NCBI GenBank assembly: GCA_022402405.1
Contig: JAKRSG010000284.1
Span: 1-8,664 of the forward strand
DNA from: Bacteroidia bacterium
Lineage (GTDB): Bacteria; Bacteroidota; Bacteroidia; UKL13-3
Direction of reading: 5' to 3'
DNA length: 8,664 nt
In this document: one piece after another, positions 6,577 through 8,664 of the stretch
How positions within the stretch are numbered: position 1 is the stretch's first letter
Layout of the letters: every line of letters begins with the position of its first letter
Translations under genes and position numbers: made by a program
The notes under the pieces: model-generated
Databases searched by the model: none
Told to the model about the DNA's origin: nothing
Seen by the model: the letters and a program-made list of their open reading frames with translations, nothing else

Positions 6577-8664
6577 AAACTATAATTTAGTTGAATAATG
6601 CTCAGGCGTGGCGGACGAATATCTGCTGGCCTGGTCATTATTTCGGCATTTAACAGATTGTTTATAATTAGAGCTACTTTAAACTTAGCATTTACAGAAT
6701 AAGCTACCCGAATATCCATAACGGTATTTCCATTTCTGTTGGCATTTCTAGCATCTGAAACACCCCTTACAAACAACGATAAAGGGGCACTCACAAAAGC
6801 GGCATCCACATTTTCCATGAAGCTATTATATCTTACACTGTATCCGAATTGCCACTTAAAATACTCTAGTTGCACATCCCATTTAAATAAATGTTTGAAC
6901 CTATATTTAAGTACATTTGAACTATCGCTACGAGTGCTTCTGAAAGAGTAGCTTATACCCAAAGAATCTGTAGCAAAAACTTTGTCGTTATCTAACATCA
7001 CAGGATTTGTATAGGTATAGCCCAATATCGTTTGTAGCTTAAGTTTGCCAATATTCCCTGTTGCATTTACACTTAAATCGAGTCCAGTTATTTTAGTATC
7101 TCCAATATTTAGCGAAGTAAATCCATAGCTTTTTAAAGGATTAAAAGGATCATCAATTCGCCTCCACATACCCAGATTAAAATCTATCATATTTTGATAT
7201 TGCGTATGAAAGTAAGCTACATCTACAAAGCCCTTAACTTTACCTAAAGAAAAACCCTGTTTAAGACCGATTTCAGCATTCCACCCCGTTTCTGAACCCA
7301 AGTTTGGATTAGGAAAAATATTAAGTAAACCTACACTTGTTTGTATGTATCTTTCTGCAATGGAAGGAAACCTGTATCCCTGACCGAAACTCGCTCTTAA
7401 AAAGCTAGCTTTAGCCAATTCGTAATTAGCTCCAGCTCTGAAAACAGGTTTACTTTCTTCGGTTTGGTTCATCTTAAAATACTCCCATCGTGCGCCTGCA
7501 TTTAAGGTTATTTTTTTGGCTATGGTCTGATCCAACTGAATAAAGCCAGCATGGTTTCTGCTCGACTGCACACCTTGATATAAAGGCGAGTTTGAGTAAT
7601 TTAAACTGTTAGCAAAACCACCTGTTATTACCAGATTAAGAGAACTAATAAACCTTTGAACCTGATATTCTACATAGGTATTTCGAGAAGAATTATCTTG
7701 ATTTATGGTAGGATCAGAATTGATTATATCATTCGAAATATACATAAATCTACCACGCACATTATGTTTAAATGCACCCGTATAAAAGCTCACATGAGGG
7801 TCGGCATAAAAGTTTGATGACTTAGTGGTAGTAATTTGTCCGCCTAAGATATTATAACCCCTTTCTAAACTATCCCAAAGTAAAAAAGAGCCCCCATCAG
7901 AAAACAATGCACCTAGATTTAATCCATATTGAACCTTATTTTTCGCTTGCCATTTTAGATTTGTGTTCAGCCTAAAACGATGATCACTTTCTCCTTGTCT
8001 GTAGCCATTATCTTTGAAATAATTAGCAGAAACAGCATACGTGAAATGATTCTTTTTAGCAGAATGAAAAAGGCTAAATCCATTTTGCAATTTAGGGTCA
8101 TTATTCCAAATTAATCCAGCGCGAGTAGGCTTGCTAAAAACACCCGTAAAAGCACTTATTCTAGTAATAGGTTTATCTGTGGCCATTTCTGTGCGCAGGT
8201 GCACAATTCCGCTTAGGGCACTAGAACCATATAATACAGAAGAGGCACCCTTAACAACCTCTACTTGTTTAACATTTTCTATGGGCACAAAATTCCATTT
8301 AACTTGCGCGGCATCACCCGTTAAAAAAGGCATATCATCTACTAGTAGCATCACACGAGAACCTGCACCGTAGGTCCAACCGCTGCCATTTCTGATGTTT
8401 ATCTGACCATCGATAATATTAACACTTGGCACCTGATCAAGCAATTTATCCATCATGGTAGTATTTCTATTTTGGATAAGATAAGGTTGTATAACTTCAG
8501 TAGACACCACCATACGCTTAACAGATTGTTCAAACCTTCCGGCACTTACAACTGTTTGGTTCAAGAGATTCTCGCTAGGCTTTAGTAATATTTTCAAAGG
8601 CATTTGGTTCGAACCAAGGCCAATGGAAACGTACGCTTCTTGGTAGCGAACAAAACTTACCAGA
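6573..8664 (-). CDS. TonB-dependent outer-membrane receptor, 5' end outside the window
   Basis: It imports a scarce nutrient (iron chelate, cobalamin or other ligand) across the outer membrane using TonB energy. The substrate is not identifiable. An ATG at 8603 gives 676 residues, but the frame stays open from 8604 through 8663 (LVSFVRYQEAYVSIGLGSNQ). That reads as the end of a carboxypeptidase-regulatory-like domain, so the true start and signal peptide lie beyond the right edge. Counting from the 8603 ATG, a TonB-box-like segment (NQTVVSAGR, 15-23) leads into a plug at about 25-140. The plug has MMDKLLDQVPSVNI (50-63), RVMLLVDDMPF (83-93) and VEVVKGASSVLYGSSALSG (114-132). The remainder is a beta-barrel of about 530 residues rich in alternating aromatic strands, with IIQLNYSF at the C-terminus. 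It has no visible lipoprotein partner. It faces the ferredoxin gene with stop codons overlapping in TTAA, and the two are probably not functionally linked. Confidence 0.93.
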   Translation of the reverse strand, partial: LVSFVRYQEAYVSIGLGSNQMPLKILLKPSENLLNQTVVSAGRFEQSVKRMVVSTEVIQPYLIQNRNTTMMDKLLDQVPSVNIIDGQINIRNGSGWTYGAGSRVMLLVDDMPFLTGDAAQVKWNFVPIENVKQVEVVKGASSVLYGSSALSGIVHLRTEMATDKPITRISAFTGVFSKPTRAGLIWNNDPKLQNGFSLFHSAKKNHFTYAVSANYFKDNGYRQGESDHRFRLNTNLKWQAKNKVQYGLNLGALFSDGGSFLLWDSLERGYNILGGQITTTKSSNFYADPHVSFYTGAFKHNVRGRFMYISNDIINSDPTINQDNSSRNTYVEYQVQRFISSLNLVITGGFANSLNYSNSPLYQGVQSSRNHAGFIQLDQTIAKKITLNAGARWEYFKMNQTEESKPVFRAGANYELAKASFLRASFGQGYRFPSIAERYIQTSVGLLNIFPNPNLGSETGWNAEIGLKQGFSLGKVKGFVDVAYFHTQYQNMIDFNLGMWRRIDDPFNPLKSYGFTSLNIGDTKITGLDLSVNATGNIGKLKLQTILGYTYTNPVMLDNDKVFATDSLGISYSFRSTRSDSSNVLKYRFKHLFKWDVQLEYFKWQFGYSVRYNSFMENVDAAFVSAPLSLFVRGVSDARNANRNGNTVMDIRVAYSVNAKFKVALIINNLLNAEIMTRPADIRPPRLSIIQLNYSF
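8604..8617. repeat. Palindrome TTGGTTCGAACCAA, copy 3 (extended)
   Basis: The decamer at 8606-8615 is extended here to a perfect 14-base palindrome. It lies in the receptor gene just upstream of the plug, read on the minus strand as LGSNQ, as in copy 1. Confidence 0.6.

Overview
The window looks like chromosomal DNA of a member of the Bacteroidota. It is AT-rich. It contains a TonB-dependent outer-membrane receptor whose plug is preceded by the tail of a carboxypeptidase-regulatory-like domain. It also has TAnnTTTG-type promoter boxes typical of that phylum, A-rich start regions without strong Shine-Dalgarno sequences, and proteins whose motifs resemble Bacteroidota families. I cannot name a genus. 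I see no rRNA, tRNA, insertion sequence, phage or CRISPR signal.

Layout: 1-291 is AT-rich non-coding DNA with a good candidate promoter (257-288) directly against the uvrC start. 292-4350 is a tightly packed forward cluster of three genes with overlapping ends. These are uvrC (excision nuclease subunit), an uncharacterised multi-pass membrane protein that may have a GT-C-like fold, and pabB (aminodeoxychorismate synthase component I, folate pathway). A 110-base gap (4351-4460) carries two 20-base near-identical direct repeats, the second containing a TAATTTTG box. It leads into a second forward unit of two exported, uncharacterised proteins that overlap by one base (4461-6193). The first resembles DUF1207 and the second DUF2279/YfiM with VanZ-like signature residues. 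A short gap leads to a thioredoxin-fold [2Fe-2S] ferredoxin (6265-6576). On the minus strand, 6573 to the right edge encodes a TonB-dependent receptor that converges on the ferredoxin gene and shares a TTAA with its stop codon. Its reading frame stays open to the right edge, so the true start lies outside the window.

How the parts relate: uvrC and pabB are housekeeping genes that appear to be co-transcribed with the membrane protein, and no shared pathway is evident. The DUF1207/DUF2279 pair is the best candidate for an undescribed envelope function, because two exported proteins with conserved His/Asp/Ser clusters are translationally linked behind a possibly regulated promoter. The receptor probably imports an iron complex, vitamin or other scarce nutrient, but its substrate cannot be read from the sequence. 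A palindrome, GGTTCGAACC, occurs three times and is the most unusual word-level signal I noticed.
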